DNA of 49,853 nucleotides from Chloroflexota bacterium (GCA_021788625.1 JAJYKL010000021.1:1-49853), one strand, 5' to 3'; counted from the stretch's first letter, positions 1-9,329 are shown. Numbers and translations are program-made. The notes: generated by a model from the letters alone, not told the origin.

Positions 1-301
1 GCGTGATCGTTTCCAGCCAACTCTGATCCAATGTGACACCGGCATCAGTGCAAGCGATGACGTCGCCGGTGGCAGCCGCAATAGCCAAATTCCGTCCGCG
101 CGAAATGTTCGCTCCAGCCGACTCGATTATGCGCAAGGGCAGACGTCGCTCGGCTTGCAGCAATTCGACCGTTCTATCGTGGCTGCCGCCGTCGCAGACC
201 ACTACCTCATCAGGCAAGCGCGTCTGAGCGGCGAGGGAGTCCAGCAGGCGCGGCAATGAGGAGGCTTCGTTCAACACGGTGAAGACAACGGAGATGCGCA
301 T
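1..301 (-). CDS. Glycosyltransferase family 2, N-terminal part (runs off the window)
   Basis: Reading the minus strand from the ATG at 301 gives 100 residues that continue past the left edge. The start MRISVVFTVLNEA is the typical first beta-strand of a GT-A fold. It is followed by VVVCDGGSHDRT, the nucleotide-sugar-binding DGGS segment, and by ISRGRNLAIAAATGD and then TDAG, which sits where the metal-binding DxD motif of the family lies. Family 2 enzymes transfer a sugar from a nucleotide-sugar donor to polysaccharide, lipid or protein acceptors; the acceptor cannot be told from this fragment. The gene lies downstream of xpt on the same strand, separated by 53 nt that contain a strong hairpin. 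No good Shine-Dalgarno precedes the ATG. Family assignment is confident; substrate is unknown. Confidence 0.8.
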   Translation of the reverse strand, partial: MRISVVFTVLNEASSLPRLLDSLAAQTRLPDEVVVCDGGSHDRTVELLQAERRLPLRIIESAGANISRGRNLAIAAATGDVIACTDAGVTLDQSWLETIT

Positions 302-318
302 GAGGGGACATGAGCGAG

Positions 319-349
319 GAAGTCAGACTTCTTTAGGAAGTCTGACTTC
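319..349. repeat. Perfect 13-bp inverted repeat between xpt and the glycosyltransferase
   Basis: Arms 319-331 and 337-349 are perfectly complementary around a 5-nt loop (tttag). Each arm (GAAGTCAGACTTC and GAAGTCTGACTTC) is also nearly palindromic around one base. There is no T-run on either side on the minus strand, so it is not a standard intrinsic terminator. It could be an mRNA-stabilising hairpin, a Rho-dependent end or a dispersed repeat unit. Confidence 0.6.
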
Positions 350-354
350 TGTGC

Positions 355-936
355 TCATTGCTCGCGGTGGTCGAATGTGAAATGACCGCCGCGCATGTCG
401 CTGATGACGGCTAGTGATCGCACGGGCACGCTAAGCTGCCGCAATGACTCGCGCCCGCCTTCGAACGACTTCTCGATGAGCGCACCTACCCCCACGACCT
501 CCGCCCCGGCGGCTCGTGCCAGGCGTGCCAGAGCCATGATTGTCTGCCCTGTGGCCAGGAAGTCGTCCACAATCAACACACGCTCACCTGGCTGCAGATA
601 TTCCGGCGATGCCATAATGTCAACGTCGTGCTTCTTGGTGTGTGAGGGGGCGGTGGTGAGGAATACCGTGTCAGGCATGGTGATGGGCTTGGTCTTGCGC
701 GCGTACACAACTGGAATGCCCAGCGCCAGCGCCGTCATGAGCGCAGGCGCGATGCCGCTGATCTCCGCGGTGAGCACTTTGGTGGGTCGAAGGTCTTTGA
801 ACACACGCGCCAATTCCTGTCCGCAGGCTTGCATCAAGGCAGGGTCCACTTGATGGTTCACGAATGAGTCTACCTTCAGGATGCCCTGACCCAAGTTGCG
901 GCCTTCGGTGAGAATGCGTTGTTCCAGTGCTTCCAT
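355..936 (-). CDS. xpt: Xanthine phosphoribosyltransferase
   Basis: The 193-residue product matches the length of Bacillus Xpt (about 194) and aligns with it from the first residue: MEAL at the start, then KVDSFVNHQVDP at about 21-32. The PRPP-binding loop of type I phosphoribosyltransferases is VLIVDDFLATGQT at 120-132. The segment GALIEKSFEGGR further on is also typical of Xpt. The enzyme converts xanthine and PRPP to XMP in cytoplasmic purine salvage. The ATG at 936 has no Shine-Dalgarno; a TATAAT box lies only 6 nt upstream, so the mRNA may be leaderless. No purine riboswitch is possible with such a leader. It is divergent from the S1 gene (104-nt gap) and followed by a glycosyltransferase on the same strand. 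Confidence 0.93.
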   Translation of the reverse strand: MEALEQRILTEGRNLGQGILKVDSFVNHQVDPALMQACGQELARVFKDLRPTKVLTAEISGIAPALMTALALGIPVVYARKTKPITMPDTVFLTTAPSHTKKHDVDIMASPEYLQPGERVLIVDDFLATGQTIMALARLARAAGAEVVGVGALIEKSFEGGRESLRQLSVPVRSLAVISDMRGGHFTFDHREQ

Positions 937-942
937 GCGCTC

Positions 943-948
943 ATTATA
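943..948 (-). promoter_or_regulatory. -10 box of xpt, predicted leaderless
   Basis: On the minus strand, TATAAT ends 6 nt before the ATG of xpt. Transcription starting about 7 nt after the box would begin at or beside the A of the ATG. No convincing -35 hexamer is visible and there is no Shine-Dalgarno. Prediction only. Confidence 0.5.
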
Positions 949-997
949 GGCTGGGCGTAGGCGAAGCGATGGTTTTTAAGTTGACCCAAACATCAGG

Positions 998-1003
998 TAT
1001 AAT
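998..1003 (+). promoter_or_regulatory. -10 box of the S1-protein gene
   Basis: A perfect TATAAT lies 36 nt before the ATG at 1040. TTGACC at 981-986 is too close (11 bp) to act as its -35; at 17-18 bp spacing only T/A-rich sequence (around 974-980) is present. Expected start site is about 1010, leaving a leader of some 30 nt that includes GAAGGA at 1021-1026. Confidence 0.5.
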
Positions 1004-1039
1004 AAGCCCCATCTTACGCCGAAGGATACACACCTAAGT

Positions 1040-2374
1040 ATGGAGAGCCGAGAGATCCCCGGAAACGATACGCCCACCGAATCCAAAGGGGATGACAATT
1101 TCGCTGCATCGCTGGGTGATTATCTCGCCCGCAGCGAGCGCTACGACCCGCCGAAAAAGAACCAGCTTGTGACGGGCCACATTGCCTCGATCAGTGATCG
1201 TGAAATCCTGATTGACCTGGGCGCCAAGTCGGAAGGGATCGTTTCGGGCAAGGAACTGGAAGCCCTGCCCCGAGACTTCCGTCAGACTTTGGAAGTCGGG
1301 CAGGAAGTCTACGCCTATGTCGTCACCCCCGAAGACCGCAACGGGAATGTGGTCCTGTCACTGGCTCGCGCCATCAATGAACGCGACTGGCGATCGGCCG
1401 AGGAGCTGTACCATAAGCAGGAAGCGCTGGAGAGCCACATCGCCGGATTTAATAAAGGCGGCGTCATTGTAAAGATTGGCCGTCTGCGTGGTTTTGTGCC
1501 CGCGTCGCAACTGAGTTTGTCGCATCAGCGCATGATGGGCGATGAAACCCAGCCGCCAGAGCAGCGCTATCAGAAGCTGGTGGGCCAGAAGACCTATGTC
1601 AAGGTTATCGAGATCGACCGCGAGCGCAATCGCCTGATTCTCAGCGAGCGCGCTGCCTCCAAGGAAGCCCGTGCTGCGCAAAAGGACAAACTGCTGAACG
1701 AGATCGCTATCGGGTCCGTTGTCGAAGGCGAGGTGAGCAGCGTCAAGGACTTTGGCGTGTTCGTCGATCTGGGCGGCGCCGATGGAATGATTCACCTGTC
1801 CGAGTTATCGTATCAGCGCGTGAAGCACCCTGGCGAAGTGGTCAAGGAAGGCGATCATGTCAAGGTGAAGGTGATCAGTGTAGACCGCGACTCGGGTCGC
1901 ATCGGTCTGAGCCTGAAAGCCCTCCAAACCGACCCTTGGGCTGAGCTGGACAAGCGATATCGCCCAGGGCAGCTCGTGGAAGCTGAGATTATCAAGCTGC
2001 ATCCGAAGCACGGCGCCTTTGCCCGTCTGAAGGACGATGAGGCGATCGAAGGTCTCATTCCCATCTCCGAGCTGAGTGACAAGATGGTCTCAAACCCGCG
2101 TGAGGTGCTTAAGGAAGGTCAGCTCGTGACCCTGCGCGTGATGCGTGTGGAGCCTGAGCAGAAGCGAATTGCGCTAAGCCTGAAGCGTGTAAGCTGGGCG
2201 GAGTATGCCGATATGGACTGGCAATCGGAGATGCCCGCCGACGAAAATGCACCGACCAGTGAGGCACCCGCTGATGCCGCACCGGTAAGCGAGGCACCCA
2301 CTGATGCCGCACCGGTAAGTGCGGCACCTACTGAAACGCAGGATGCCGGCCAGGCGCCGCCGGAAGGTTTTTAA
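1040..2374 (+). CDS. rpsA: 30S ribosomal protein S1-like protein, four S1 domains
   Basis: A 444-residue protein with four S1 (OB-fold) RNA-binding repeats at roughly 41-110, 126-204, 222-293 and 308-383. The third and fourth are the most canonical ([18 protein letters not shown], then a repeat ending in IALSLK). Four repeats is the usual number for S1 outside Proteobacteria, where six are found. S1 binds the 5' region of mRNAs and helps load them on the 30S subunit. The C-terminal tail after about 395 is low-complexity (Ala/Pro/Thr/Glu) and encoded by a 30-bp tandem repeat, probably disordered. A strong terminator follows 32 nt after the stop, so the gene is its own unit. GAAGGA at 1021-1026 is a rather distant ribosome site. 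Confidence 0.88.
   Translation: MESREIPGNDTPTESKGDDNFAASLGDYLARSERYDPPKKNQLVTGHIASISDREILIDLGAKSEGIVSGKELEALPRDFRQTLEVGQEVYAYVVTPEDRNGNVVLSLARAINERDWRSAEELYHKQEALESHIAGFNKGGVIVKIGRLRGFVPASQLSLSHQRMMGDETQPPEQRYQKLVGQKTYVKVIEIDRERNRLILSERAASKEARAAQKDKLLNEIAIGSVVEGEVSSVKDFGVFVDLGGADGMIHLSELSYQRVKHPGEVVKEGDHVKVKVISVDRDSGRIGLSLKALQTDPWAELDKRYRPGQLVEAEIIKLHPKHGAFARLKDDEAIEGLIPISELSDKMVSNPREVLKEGQLVTLRVMRVEPEQKRIALSLKRVSWAEYADMDWQSEMPADENAPTSEAPADAAPVSEAPTDAAPVSAAPTETQDAGQAPPEGF
2261..2335 (+). repeat. 30-bp tandem repeat in the S1 C-terminal tail
   Basis: Units 2261-2290 and 2291-2320 differ at two positions; a partial third unit runs to about 2335. Each encodes ten residues of the type EAPxDAAPVS. 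The copy number probably varies between strains by slippage. Confidence 0.8.
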
Positions 2375-2405
2375 AGAAACACTCCGCCGGAAAAAGTCCC
2401 CACAG

Positions 2406-2446
2406 CGGCGTCCCTTCATAACAGACGGGACGCCGTCTTTGTTTTC
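2406..2446 (+). terminator. Intrinsic terminator of the S1 gene
   Basis: Stem CGGCGTCCC (2406-2414) pairs perfectly with GGGACGCCG (2427-2435) and is followed by TCTTTGTTTTC. Confidence 0.9.
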
Positions 2447-2680
2447 TATTACAACGCTAATGTGACCTGCCAGGCGGATTCATATACTTTTAACATGACA
2501 CGGATAAAGTTAACCTGCAGGCGCCCATACAGAAGCCAAAAAATAGGTGAAAGGGATGGTGGCAGGTCATTTTGGGCATGATGGGTGGTGTATGATAAGT
2601 TTGATGCAAGGGCGAAGGGGCACATGTATTTCCATCATTATTGAAAACACGTCCGGGCTCTGCATAAAGAGAGGTACGCT
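2447..2680 (+). other. clpC upstream region
   Basis: This is 234 nt between the S1 terminator and the clpC start. It carries a separated perfect inverted repeat, TGACCTGCCA (2463-2472) and TGGCAGGTCA (2560-2569). No CIRCE element and no convincing tandem CtsR heptads are seen. No clear -35/-10 pair could be assigned. A purine-rich ribosome site (aaagagagg) lies at about 2666-2674. Confidence 0.5.
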
Positions 2681-5266
2681 GTGGCGAACAAATTAGAGCG
2701 ATTTACGCAACGAGCGAGGCGCGTGCTCACTCTTGCACAAGAGGAAGCCGAACGCCTCTCTCATAACTATATCGGGACCGAACACCTGTTGCTTGGCTTG
2801 ATCCGCGAGGAAAATGGTATTGCCGGCCGGGTGCTGCGCGACTTGGGCGCCAAACCCGAGCGCGTTGCCGAGATGGTGGAGCGCATGACCGGCGCGGGGC
2901 GTCGGGCGTCTCCAGGCAAGCTGGATCTGACACCGCGCACCAAGCAAGTCATCGAGTATGCGGTGGACGAGGCCCGCCGGTTGGGTCACAGCTACATTGG
3001 AACCGAACACTTGCTTCTGGGGCTGATCCGCCAGGGGGATGGTGTGGCGATTGATGTGATGAGGCAGTTGGGCCTCACGCCCGACCGGATACGACGTGAG
3101 ACGTTGCGGGCCGTGCAACAAGAGCAACCCGAGGCAAACAAGCCCGCTGGCGGAGGGCCTGTGACACAGAAGAAGGAACGTGTGAAGACGCCTGCCCTGG
3201 ACCAGTTGGCCACCGACCTGACGGCGCTGGCTGAACAGGGAAAACTCGACCCAGTCATTGGTCGCCAGACGGAAATTGAGCGCGTCATCCAAATCCTATC
3301 TCGCCGCACGAAGAACAATCCCGCCCTGATCGGCGAGCCGGGAGTCGGCAAGACGGCCATCGTGGAGGGCCTGGCGCAGCGCATCATCGAGGGGCAGACA
3401 CCCGAGCCGCTGCTTAATAAGCGCGTAATGCAGCTCGACGTGGGCTCACTCGTGGCCGGCACGATGTATCGCGGCCAGTTTGAAGAGCGCGTGAAGAAGG
3501 TGATCGAGGAGGTGAAGTCCTCCGACACGATTCTCTTCATCGACGAGGTTCACATGCTCGTCGGCGCGGGGGCAGCCGGGTCGAGCGTGGACGCGGCCAA
3601 CATTCTGAAACCGGCCCTGGCACGCGGCGAGCTGCAATGCATCGGTGCGACCACCCTTAACGAGTATCGCAAGCACATCGAGAGCGATGCCGCGCTGGAG
3701 CGCCGTTTCCAGCCGGTCTACGTGGAGGAACCGACGCCTGACCAGGCCATCGAAATCCTGCAGGGCGTAAAGGGCGCTTACGAGGCGCATCACAAGCTGC
3801 GCATCTCGCCCGACGCGGTGATCTCGGCGGTACAGCTTTCGTCGCGCTACGTGCCCGACCGCTTCCTGCCCGACAAGGCCATCGACCTGATTGACGAGAC
3901 CGCCGCACGCGTGCGAATGTACAAGTCGCCGCAGTCGGTCAACCTGCAACGCGCCTTCAAGGAGCTGCGCGAGGTGCAGAAGGAACGCAACCTGGCTATG
4001 GAGCAGGCTCGCTACGACGACGCAGCGTCTCTGCGCGAGCGCGAGCGGGTTGCGCTGGAGGAGATCGAGGCGCTGCGGGCCAACTTCGACCCGAATACAG
4101 AGGGGCCCGTCGTCGGGCCGGATGACATCGCTGAGGTGGTGTCGATGTGGACGGGTGTGCCCGTGACGCGCATTGCGGGCTCTGAAGGCGAGCGTCTGTT
4201 ACACCTGGAAGAGGCGCTGCACGAGCGCATCGTCGGCCAGGACGAGCCAATTACAGCGGTCAGCAAGGCGGTGCGCCGCTCCCGCGTGGGTCTGAAAGAC
4301 CCACGCAGGCCGATGGGCTCATTTATCTTCCTGGGACCGACGGGTGTGGGCAAGACCGAGTTGACCAAGGCGCTGGCCGAGTTTCTGTTCGGTAGTGAAG
4401 ATGCATTGCTGGTGCTGGACATGAGCGAGTTCATGGAGCGCCACACCGTCAGCCGCCTGGTCGGAGCACCTCCGGGTTACGTAGGTTATGACGACGCGGG
4501 CCAGTTGACGGAGGCGATCCGCCGCCGCCCCTACACCATCGTGGTGTTCGACGAGATTGAGAAGGCCCATCCCGAGGTTTTCAATATGCTGTTGCAGATC
4601 ATGGAGGAAGGCCGCCTGACCGATGCGCGTGGGCGCAAGGTGGACTTCCGCAATACCTGCATCATCATGACCAGCAACGTCGGCGCAGAGATGATCAAGC
4701 GCGAGACGCGCATGGGCTTCCAGACGCGCAAGGAGGATGCCAAGGATGCCGAGCAGTCGTTCAACGAGATGAAGGACAAGCTGATGTCACAGCTCAAGCG
4801 GCTGTTCCGGCCTGAGTTCTTGAACCGCGTGGATGCCACGATTGTATTCCACCCGCTCTCGCGCGAGGATATCGGCCGAATTGTCACGCTCGAGCTGAAT
4901 AAGGTGCAGAAGCGGCTGTCGGACCATAATATTCATATCGAGGTGACTGAGCCGGCTAAAGATTATCTGGCTCAGAAGGGCTTCGATCCGGACTATGGAG
5001 CGCGCCCGCTGCGCCGGGTGATCCAGAATGAAGTGGAAGACATACTGTCCGACGGTCTGCTTTCGGGCAAATTCCTTGATAACTCGAAGATCCTGATCGG
5101 CCTGGTCGATGGCAAGTTGGACTTTGTAATGGTGGAAGAAGTGGCCGGCACGGCCGAGAATGTTGAGATTAAGCCGGTGGTGCAGGTCGAGGCGGCTCCT
5201 CTGGTCAAGGGCGGTGAAGAGAAGCCTGACGATGGCCCACTGTTTGAGCAGTTGATGCAATCCTAG
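2681..5266 (+). CDS. clpC: ATP-dependent Clp protease ATPase subunit ClpC
   Basis: An 861-residue Hsp100 unfoldase that feeds proteins to ClpP. Two Clp-N repeats (about 16-67 and 91-142) share the motif [12 protein letters not shown]. The first AAA+ module has Walker A GEPGVGKT (218-225) and Walker B FIDE (286-289). A short UVR-like middle domain (about 420-465) marks it as ClpC and not ClpB, whose middle coiled coil is much longer. The second AAA+ module has Walker A GPTGVGKT (552-559) and Walker B VVFDE. The usual C-terminal D2-small domain follows. The start is GTG at 2681, supported by a ribosome site at 2666-2674 and by MANKLERFT, the classic ClpC start. No mcsA/mcsB/ctsR genes flank it; it stands alone with its own terminator. 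Confidence 0.95.
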   Translation: MANKLERFTQRARRVLTLAQEEAERLSHNYIGTEHLLLGLIREENGIAGRVLRDLGAKPERVAEMVERMTGAGRRASPGKLDLTPRTKQVIEYAVDEARRLGHSYIGTEHLLLGLIRQGDGVAIDVMRQLGLTPDRIRRETLRAVQQEQPEANKPAGGGPVTQKKERVKTPALDQLATDLTALAEQGKLDPVIGRQTEIERVIQILSRRTKNNPALIGEPGVGKTAIVEGLAQRIIEGQTPEPLLNKRVMQLDVGSLVAGTMYRGQFEERVKKVIEEVKSSDTILFIDEVHMLVGAGAAGSSVDAANILKPALARGELQCIGATTLNEYRKHIESDAALERRFQPVYVEEPTPDQAIEILQGVKGAYEAHHKLRISPDAVISAVQLSSRYVPDRFLPDKAIDLIDETAARVRMYKSPQSVNLQRAFKELREVQKERNLAMEQARYDDAASLRERERVALEEIEALRANFDPNTEGPVVGPDDIAEVVSMWTGVPVTRIAGSEGERLLHLEEALHERIVGQDEPITAVSKAVRRSRVGLKDPRRPMGSFIFLGPTGVGKTELTKALAEFLFGSEDALLVLDMSEFMERHTVSRLVGAPPGYVGYDDAGQLTEAIRRRPYTIVVFDEIEKAHPEVFNMLLQIMEEGRLTDARGRKVDFRNTCIIMTSNVGAEMIKRETRMGFQTRKEDAKDAEQSFNEMKDKLMSQLKRLFRPEFLNRVDATIVFHPLSREDIGRIVTLELNKVQKRLSDHNIHIEVTEPAKDYLAQKGFDPDYGARPLRRVIQNEVEDILSDGLLSGKFLDNSKILIGLVDGKLDFVMVEEVAGTAENVEIKPVVQVEAAPLVKGGEEKPDDGPLFEQLMQS

Positions 5267-5302
5267 CCAGCGAGTAAACGCACTGGATACGGGGAAGTTG
5301 TG

Positions 5303-5338
5303 AACCGCCCGGCCACGATAAATGGCCGGGCGGTTTTT
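5303..5338 (+). terminator. Intrinsic terminator of clpC
   Basis: A 13-bp perfect stem, AACCGCCCGGCCA (5303-5315) with 5323-5335, loop CGATAAA, then TTTTT. Confidence 0.93.
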
Positions 5339-5406
5339 CCTCATGGCGAGACGGGACCCTGGAATGTCAGGCTTAGCCCGAAGCTCGAGCCTCGAACTTC
5401 GAGCCT

Positions 5407-5883
5407 CTAAACGAGACCCTTGGCCTGTTTCCCCGCCATGTGTTCGATCGCGATCTCCACCACACAGACCTTATTCCATTCCCTGGCGATTTCAGCCGCG
5501 CCTTCTGTTTCGTAACCCGGAGAATACTTACGCACAAATAACTCCAGGGCATGCTGCCGGGTGGCGTCATCTGCGACGATTTTTGCTTTGCCAAAGATGA
5601 TGGCGCTTCGGTACAGGTTTGCGAATTTTTCGGGGACGACCTGCTCTCGATCCACTACACAGAACGATACCTTTTCATTCTGCTTGATTCCGTCCAGCTT
5701 ATGTCCTTCCCTGGCAGAATGAAAGAAGATTTTGCCGTTCTCATACAAGTAGCTTACCGGAACCGTGTACGGATAACCGTCGTCACCACTCACGCCCAGG
5801 ACGCCGAAGCGTCCGTTGATCAATATGTCCACGGTGGCTTCCGTTGACAGCTTCTGCTTATTTCTTCTGATTTCCCTGAACAT
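5407..5883 (-). CDS. Pyridoxamine 5'-phosphate oxidase family protein, NimA-like
   Basis: The 158-residue product has the split-barrel flavin-binding fold of the NimA (5-nitroimidazole resistance) group. The start MFREIRR and the segment RFGVLGVSGDDGYPYTVPVSYLYENGKIFFHSAREGHK (about 26-63; only partly quotable) contain the typical PYxVPVxY and FHxAxxGxK motifs, the latter contacting FMN. FCVVDREQVVPEKF and then IFGKAKIV are also family hallmarks. Such proteins bind FMN, haem or F420 and reduce small molecules; the substrate is unknown. Length is normal. It is convergent with clpC and divergent from the MFS gene at 5973. Only a weak, distant GGAG precedes the ATG. Confidence 0.85.
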   Translation of the reverse strand: MFREIRRNKQKLSTEATVDILINGRFGVLGVSGDDGYPYTVPVSYLYENGKIFFHSAREGHKLDGIKQNEKVSFCVVDREQVVPEKFANLYRSAIIFGKAKIVADDATRQHALELFVRKYSPGYETEGAAEIAREWNKVCVVEIAIEHMAGKQAKGLV

Positions 5884-5972
5884 GGATGAATCGTTCGCTC
5901 CGAAAGGATTGTATTGTAAGTGCGCATAAGCACACAGCGCATTATTATTACCCCACCGATGTATAGGGGATC

Positions 5973-7214
5973 ATGATGTCAAATGTCCGTCTGCACAGGC
6001 CGTCCAGTTGGGTCTGGCTGCTGGCGCTCTTTACGGCTGCCGGCTTCTTCGAGGTGTTCTTCTTTGGCCAACTGGGCGCCTTCACGCCACTCTACCTGCC
6101 GCGCCTTGGCGTCGCCCCGGCCGACGTGCCCACCTGGGTCGGCATTATCGGCGCGGCAACAGGCCTCGTCGGCATCCCCTTCCTACCTTTCTGGGGCTCT
6201 CTGGCCGATCGCTACGCGCGCCAGCCCATCATCGTGCGCTCCTACCTGGTGCACCTCATCGCCATCGCTGGCATGCTCATCGCAGGCAACATCTGGGTCT
6301 TTGTCATCGCGCGCAGCATCAGCAGCCTGGCGCTGGGCAACACAGGCCTGATGATGACCACCCTCTCTGAGCGTGCGCCGCAGAAACGCCTGGGCCTGGC
6401 CTTTGCCATTCTGAACGGCGCCCCGCCCCTGGGCGCCTTTCTTGGGCCACTCGTCGGCGGGGCGATCATGGACCGGCAGGGCTTCCCTCCGTTACTGGTC
6501 GCCAACGGTATTCTCATGCTGATCGTCGTCCTGGCCATGGCGCTGGGCTACCGCGACAACTTCCGCGGCACCAACCGTGGCCCGCTACTGGGGATGGCCG
6601 CGGAGTCGGTACGCATTATCGTCCGGACTGCCCGCCTGCGCACCTTCTTCATAGCCATGTTCCTGATGTACTCCGGCTGGATGCTCGTCATGACCTATGC
6701 TCCGCTGGCCATCGTCGCACGCTACGAAGGACCCGACCCAGCCACGGCAGTGGGTGTGGTGCTGGGTGCTGGGGGAGTCACTACGCTTATCCTCAGTCCA
6801 CTGGTGGGAGCACTGGCTGATAAAATCGGGCGCTGGCGCGTGCTGTTCGCCGGTGTGGGTCTGGCCGTGTTGCTCTGGCCGCTTCCGCTGCTCACCACTG
6901 GCCTGCTGGGTTTCGGCGTTGCCTGGGCGCTGATCAATGGGCTGGTGTCGGCCACCTCTGCCATCTCATTCACCGTGCTCTCCAGTTCGGCCTCCGACGA
7001 TGTACGCGGGCGGGTGATGTCGTTTGCCTATCTGCCGCTGAACCTGGGCGGTACTCTGGGGCCGGCGATTGGCAGCCTGGTAACGCGTGGCAGTGTTTTT
7101 GCCATCTTCCCCACCGCTGCGATTCTGACGGCGCTCAGCGTGGGGGTGCTGTGGCTGGCTCATCGGCAGGCGGTCCAGCCCGCGTTGGTTAAGGCGTCGC
7201 AGCCGTCGGCTTAG
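5973..7214 (+). CDS. MFS transporter, 12-helix drug-efflux type
   Basis: A 413-residue very hydrophobic protein with about twelve membrane segments, the first beginning at WVWLLALFTAAGFFEVFFF. After helix 2 comes FWGSLADRYARQP, a good match to the GxLaDrxGrk motif between helices 2 and 3 of the major facilitator superfamily; the second half has the matching GALADKIGRWRV. This fits the drug:proton antiporter DHA1 type. The substrate is not predictable. The start has two ATGs in tandem (5973 and 5976) behind AGGGGATC. It follows an 89-nt gap from the divergent NimA-like gene; a joint role in detoxification is possible but unproven. Confidence 0.85.
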   Translation: MMSNVRLHRPSSWVWLLALFTAAGFFEVFFFGQLGAFTPLYLPRLGVAPADVPTWVGIIGAATGLVGIPFLPFWGSLADRYARQPIIVRSYLVHLIAIAGMLIAGNIWVFVIARSISSLALGNTGLMMTTLSERAPQKRLGLAFAILNGAPPLGAFLGPLVGGAIMDRQGFPPLLVANGILMLIVVLAMALGYRDNFRGTNRGPLLGMAAESVRIIVRTARLRTFFIAMFLMYSGWMLVMTYAPLAIVARYEGPDPATAVGVVLGAGGVTTLILSPLVGALADKIGRWRVLFAGVGLAVLLWPLPLLTTGLLGFGVAWALINGLVSATSAISFTVLSSSASDDVRGRVMSFAYLPLNLGGTLGPAIGSLVTRGSVFAIFPTAAILTALSVGVLWLAHRQAVQPALVKASQPSA

Positions 7215-7264
7215 ATACGCGGGGCGGCTCAGCCGGCGTACAATGCCATGAAGCGTGAACATCC

Positions 7265-8245
7265 ATGAACCCACGGGATATCGTGCGATGCAACCTGGAC
7301 TTTACAAAGCCGCCGCGGATTGGCCTGAACTTCGATCGCGGTCGGCGGGACGACTTTTGCTGGGGAGGCATCGGCCCATCGTCTGTGTGGCGTGAGCGCC
7401 GCTGGGTGGAAGGCAACATCGAGTACTATGACGACGAATGGGGCAACGTCTGGCATCGTGTCAGCGACATGAGTAGCGGAGGGGAAGTGTGGCAGCCTGC
7501 CCTCGCCGACTGGTCTGCCTTGCGTGCGTACCAGCTCCCCGACCTGGCCACACCGGGGCGCTACGAGGCGGTCCGCCAGTTGTTCACACAGGACCACGAG
7601 CACTACCATATGGCATCGTTGCCGGGGTTCCCGTTTGCCATATGCCGCTATCTACGCAAGATGGAGATTTACCTGCAGGACCTGGTGCTGGAGCGCGAGT
7701 GCGTCGACGAACTGCACGATCGCGTTACCACGCTGCTGGAGCAGGTGATCGAGCGATTTGCCCAGGCAGGTGCCGACGGCGTTTTCTTCTGTGAAGATTG
7801 GGGCACGCAGGAACGCCTGCTGGTGAGCCCGAGCATGTGGCGCGATATTTATAAGCCGCTCTACCTGAGGCTGTGCAGCCGGGCTCATCACCTGGGTCTG
7901 CATGTCATCATGCACTCGTGCGGGTATGACTGGGCCATCCTGGACGACCTGGCGGAGACGGGTGTCAATTGTTTCCAGTTTGATCAGCCTGAGCTGTATG
8001 GTCTCGAACGCCTTGCGGATAAGCTCCACAACCTGCACATGTGCCTGTTCTCGCCGGTGGATATCCAGCAGACGCTGCCTACCGGCGACCACCGGCGCAT
8101 CGCCGACGCGGCACGCCGGATGGTGAGCCTATTCGGCGGGGTTCATGGAGGCTTCATCGCCAAGAACTACAGTGACCTTGTTGGGATTGGCGTTAAGCCG
8201 GAATGGGACGACTGGGCTTATCAGGCTTTCCTTGAAACCATGTAA
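7265..8245 (+). CDS. Uroporphyrinogen decarboxylase (URO-D) superfamily protein
   Basis: A 326-residue TIM-barrel protein of the URO-D/methyltransferase superfamily. DGVFFCEDWGTQ (about 171-182), the SPSMWRDIYKP segment and HVIMHSCGYDW (about 213-223) are typical of the branch related to cobamide methyltransferases. In that branch H-x-C plus a later Cys bind zinc; here H217, C219 and possibly C260 could do so. It is not haem HemE, which has a different N-terminal arginine loop. No corrinoid protein is nearby. It leads a unit with a Gfo/Idh oxidoreductase (25-nt gap) and an SGNH hydrolase, so a role in sugar or glycoside metabolism is inferred. TACAAT at 7240-7245 could be its -10, giving a short leader of about 13 nt. 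Confidence 0.8.
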   Translation: MNPRDIVRCNLDFTKPPRIGLNFDRGRRDDFCWGGIGPSSVWRERRWVEGNIEYYDDEWGNVWHRVSDMSSGGEVWQPALADWSALRAYQLPDLATPGRYEAVRQLFTQDHEHYHMASLPGFPFAICRYLRKMEIYLQDLVLERECVDELHDRVTTLLEQVIERFAQAGADGVFFCEDWGTQERLLVSPSMWRDIYKPLYLRLCSRAHHLGLHVIMHSCGYDWAILDDLAETGVNCFQFDQPELYGLERLADKLHNLHMCLFSPVDIQQTLPTGDHRRIADAARRMVSLFGGVHGGFIAKNYSDLVGIGVKPEWDDWAYQAFLETM

Positions 8246-8270
8246 TGGAATCCAACCGGGAGGTGTTTTC

Positions 8271-9284
8271 ATGACAGGACATATGAGTAAAGTGCGAGTG
8301 GGCTTTATAGGCGCGGGCGGCATGGCCCGTGAACACACGAAAGCGCTGAAAACCATGGGCGACGTCGAAATTGTTGCCTTCGCCGACGTGGCACGCGAAC
8401 GGGCTGATGCGATGGCGGCGCAGTTCGGCGCCAAAGCTTACGACTCGCCAGCCAAGTTGTGCCAGGAAGCTGGTGTCGACGCCGTGTATATATTGTTACC
8501 GCCCTTTGCCCACGGTGATGCCGAGCGCGCAGCTCTTGCGTCGGGCATCCCCTTCTTCGTCGAGAAACCTGTCGGCCTGAATCTGGGCCTCTCACGCGAG
8601 CTGGCCGCCGAGGTGGAACGCACCAGTCTGCTGACCTGTGCGGGCTACATGAACCGGCACCGCCACAGCGTCAATGCAGTGCGTGAACTGCTCGTTCAGG
8701 ATCCGCCCGTGCTGGTGCATGGCGGGTGGATCGGCGGTTCGCCGAAGCCGGGTCCGGACTACTCCATCACCCACTGGTGGATTCAGAAAGATAAGAGTGG
8801 CGGGCAATTCGTGGAACAGGTGACCCACACCGTGGACCTGCTGCGCTACCTGTGCGGCGAGGCAGAGGAGGTGTTTGCCTATGCGGGCCGGGGGTTCAAC
8901 ACAGGCATCGCTGGCTACACGATTGACGATTCCGCCGTGGTCAACATCAAGCTGAGGAATGGCGGCGTCGCGAACCTGATGGCATGCACAGCTTCGAATG
9001 CAGGGGGTGGTGTGTGGCTGGACCTATACGCTCACAATACGGCATGCCGCTTCAGCGGCTGGGAGCACTCGGTGACGATCCATCAGACTGGCCAGCCAGC
9101 ACAGGAGATTCAAGGCGAGCCCGATATCTTCACGCTTGAGGATCGTATTTTCCTGGATGCTGTGAGTTCGGGTGATCGCTCGCTCATCCGATCTCCCTAT
9201 CCCGATGCGGTGAAGACGCTCGAGATCAGCGTGGCGGCCAATGAGTCGCTGGCGACCGGAAAGCCCATCATGTTGTCAAATTGA
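8271..9284 (+). CDS. Gfo/Idh/MocA family NAD(P)-dependent oxidoreductase
   Basis: With the ATG at 8271, preceded by GGGAGGTG at 8259-8266, the protein has 337 residues. The Rossmann start VRVGFIGAGGMAREH carries GxGxxG. FVEKPVGL is the EKP motif with the conserved lysine of the family, and EQVTHTVDLLRYL contains the conserved histidine of the substrate domain. These enzymes oxidise or reduce sugars, inositols and related polyols with NAD(P). The open frame extends upstream to 8145 into the URO-D gene, but that extension has no family similarity and no ribosome site. Second gene of the 7265-10076 unit. Confidence 0.9.
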   Translation: MTGHMSKVRVGFIGAGGMAREHTKALKTMGDVEIVAFADVARERADAMAAQFGAKAYDSPAKLCQEAGVDAVYILLPPFAHGDAERAALASGIPFFVEKPVGLNLGLSRELAAEVERTSLLTCAGYMNRHRHSVNAVRELLVQDPPVLVHGGWIGGSPKPGPDYSITHWWIQKDKSGGQFVEQVTHTVDLLRYLCGEAEEVFAYAGRGFNTGIAGYTIDDSAVVNIKLRNGGVANLMACTASNAGGGVWLDLYAHNTACRFSGWEHSVTIHQTGQPAQEIQGEPDIFTLEDRIFLDAVSSGDRSLIRSPYPDAVKTLEISVAANESLATGKPIMLSN

Positions 9285-9329
9285 GCGATCGCACGCCAGG
9301 TAGCCAGAAATCCATTTGTAAGGAACCTC

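Noticed and set aside
395..853. Long plus-strand open frame opposite xpt
   Set aside because: It is antisense to a well-conserved gene, has no ribosome site and no family-like sequence.
355..1039. Purine riboswitch for xpt
   Set aside because: The -10 box lies 6 nt before the start codon, leaving no leader for a riboswitch.
1358..1795. Minus-strand open frame inside the S1 gene
   Set aside because: Shadow of the S1 domains in a GC-rich gene; no recognisable motif.
2447..2680. CIRCE or CtsR operator upstream of clpC
   Set aside because: Neither TTAGCACTC-N9-GAGTGCTAA nor tandem GGTCAAA heptads could be found.
2693..3292. 199-codon minus-strand frame opposite clpC
   Set aside because: ClpC is certain on the plus strand; the opposite frame is a coding shadow.
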